Positions 6,347 to 6,589 of a stretch of 6,589 bases of DNA are shown here, one piece after another (the stretch's first letter is position 1; the number at the start of each line of letters is the position of its first letter). The translations under genes were made by a program, and so were the position numbers. Origin of the DNA: Clostridiales bacterium (GTDB lineage Bacteria; Bacillota; Clostridia; Christensenellales; Christensenellaceae); the NCBI GenBank assembly GCA_003510345.1, contig DOMW01000098.1:21255-27843 (forward strand). The letters run 5' to 3'. Below the pieces are notes generated by a model. That model did no database searches, was not told the DNA's origin, and was given only the letters and a program-made list of their open reading frames with translations.

Positions 6347-6397
6347 ACGGTTATAGAGCCTTGTAACCGTTGGTCAATGCAGGGTGTGCGTTTTTTT
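6347..6397 (+). terminator. Weak candidate terminator region after rqcH
   Basis: A perfect 7-bp stem, ACGGTTA 6347-6353 with TAACCGT 6364-6370, lies 17 nt after the rqcH stop but is not directly followed by a T-run. A second, weaker stem (6376-6381 with 6387-6392, loop GGGTG, one G-U pair) runs straight into the seven-T tract at 6391-6397. Together they may end the rqcH transcript. The stem beside the T-run is short, so confidence is low. Confidence 0.35.
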
Positions 6398-6515
6398 GGC
6401 CTTATTGCGGGCGGTGGTTCAGCAAGGTTTGTTTATGTCCTGAGTAGGAAAACGGGATTTGAACTCGCCCCTGCGCTACTGATGAAATGAAAGCATTTTC
6501 CACCGCGGGTAGTTA
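6398..6515. other. Intergenic stretch with a tRNA T-arm-like segment, no gene recognised
   Basis: No plausible coding region with a ribosome binding site is visible. On the minus strand, the complement of 6450-6470 reads GCGAGTTCAAATCCCGT, the consensus T-arm form with one stem mismatch, followed by TTTCCTACTCA, like a tRNA 3' end. No D arm or anticodon arm fits, so this is at most a fragment. A 7-bp inverted repeat, GCGGTGG 6411-6417 with CCACCGC 6500-6506, brackets it and may be chance. A minus-strand frame with no start codon is open from the right edge to a TAA at 6435-6433 (51 codons); it is probably non-coding. Confidence 0.4.
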
Positions 6516-6583
6516 TGACGCTGCCACTAGGCGTCAAGGGGGGCAGGGGGGGTTCGGAATTTCCACCCTTCGCCCCCCTTGAC
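6516..6583 (+). repeat. Two competing hairpins with G- and C-tracts at the right edge
   Basis: Hairpin A: TGACGC 6516-6521 pairs with GCGTCA 6531-6536, loop of nine. Hairpin B: GTCAAGGGGGGC 6533-6544 pairs perfectly (12 bp) with GCCCCCCTTGAC 6572-6583, with an inner GGGT/ACCC stem (6550-6553 with 6565-6568). Both use 6533-6536, so only one can form at a time. The segment contains a G6 run and a G7 run separated by CA. No T-run follows before the window ends at 6589. It may be part of a dispersed repeat, an attenuator-like switch, or a terminator whose tail is outside the window. Confidence 0.6.
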
Positions 6584-6589
6584 AATCCC

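Noticed and set aside
6433..6540. Complete tRNA gene on the minus strand
   Set aside because: A T-arm-like motif is present, but no acceptor 5' strand, D arm or anticodon arm can be fitted at proper distances.
1..6589. CRISPR array, transposase, or phage/defence genes
   Set aside because: No regularly spaced repeats, and no ORF with transposase, integrase, nuclease or toxin-antitoxin motifs on either strand.

Overview
The window looks like a stretch of a Clostridia-type Bacillota chromosome, with moderate to slightly high GC for that group and pronounced G/C at third codon positions in many codons. The basis is gene order (ffh-rpsP-khpA-rimM-trmD), a single-KH-domain KhpA, and an RqcH/NFACT protein of Bacillota length. 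Family or genus cannot be fixed from the sequence alone. Almost all protein-coding content is housekeeping; the unusual material lies between genes.

Left block (1-3361, plus strand): a ribosome and secretion operon. It opens inside ffh (signal recognition particle GTPase, 5' end cut off by the window edge). It continues with rpsP (ribosomal protein S16, with an acidic Ala/Glu tail), khpA (small KH RNA-binding protein), rimM (16S/30S maturation factor) and trmD (tRNA m1G37 methyltransferase). khpA/rimM overlap by 4 nt and rimM/trmD by 11 nt. The usual next gene, rplS, is absent; an 11-nt overlap at the end of trmD instead leads into a 22-codon ORF of doubtful status. The rpsP-khpA gap is the exception to this compactness: it holds about 165 nt that form one long imperfect hairpin flanked by a 7-bp direct repeat. 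It may be a small inserted element or a structured leader RNA.

Middle block (3388-4447, minus strand): rdgB (non-canonical dNTP pyrophosphatase) followed 4 nt later by a YfcE/MJ0936-type metallophosphodiesterase. This pair converges on the trmD operon and diverges from the next gene.

Right block (4448-6329, plus strand): a divergent intergenic region with two overlapping extended -10 promoter candidates and a GC-rich leader hairpin, then rqcH (NFACT family, ribosome-associated quality control), starting at GTG 4599. Its N-terminal domain has Asn where the conserved Asp-Arg pair normally has Asp.

Right edge (6330-6589): no convincing gene. It contains a weak candidate terminator, a tRNA T-arm-like stretch on the minus strand, and two hairpins that compete for the same bases, one of them a perfect 12-bp G/C-tract inverted repeat. 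This resembles the edge of an intergenic repeat or regulatory element continuing beyond the window.

Functionally the window is about protein synthesis: membrane targeting of nascent chains (Ffh), ribosome assembly (S16, RimM, probably KhpA), tRNA reading-frame fidelity (TrmD), stalled-ribosome rescue (RqcH) and nucleotide-pool sanitation (RdgB). No wholly new multi-gene system is visible.
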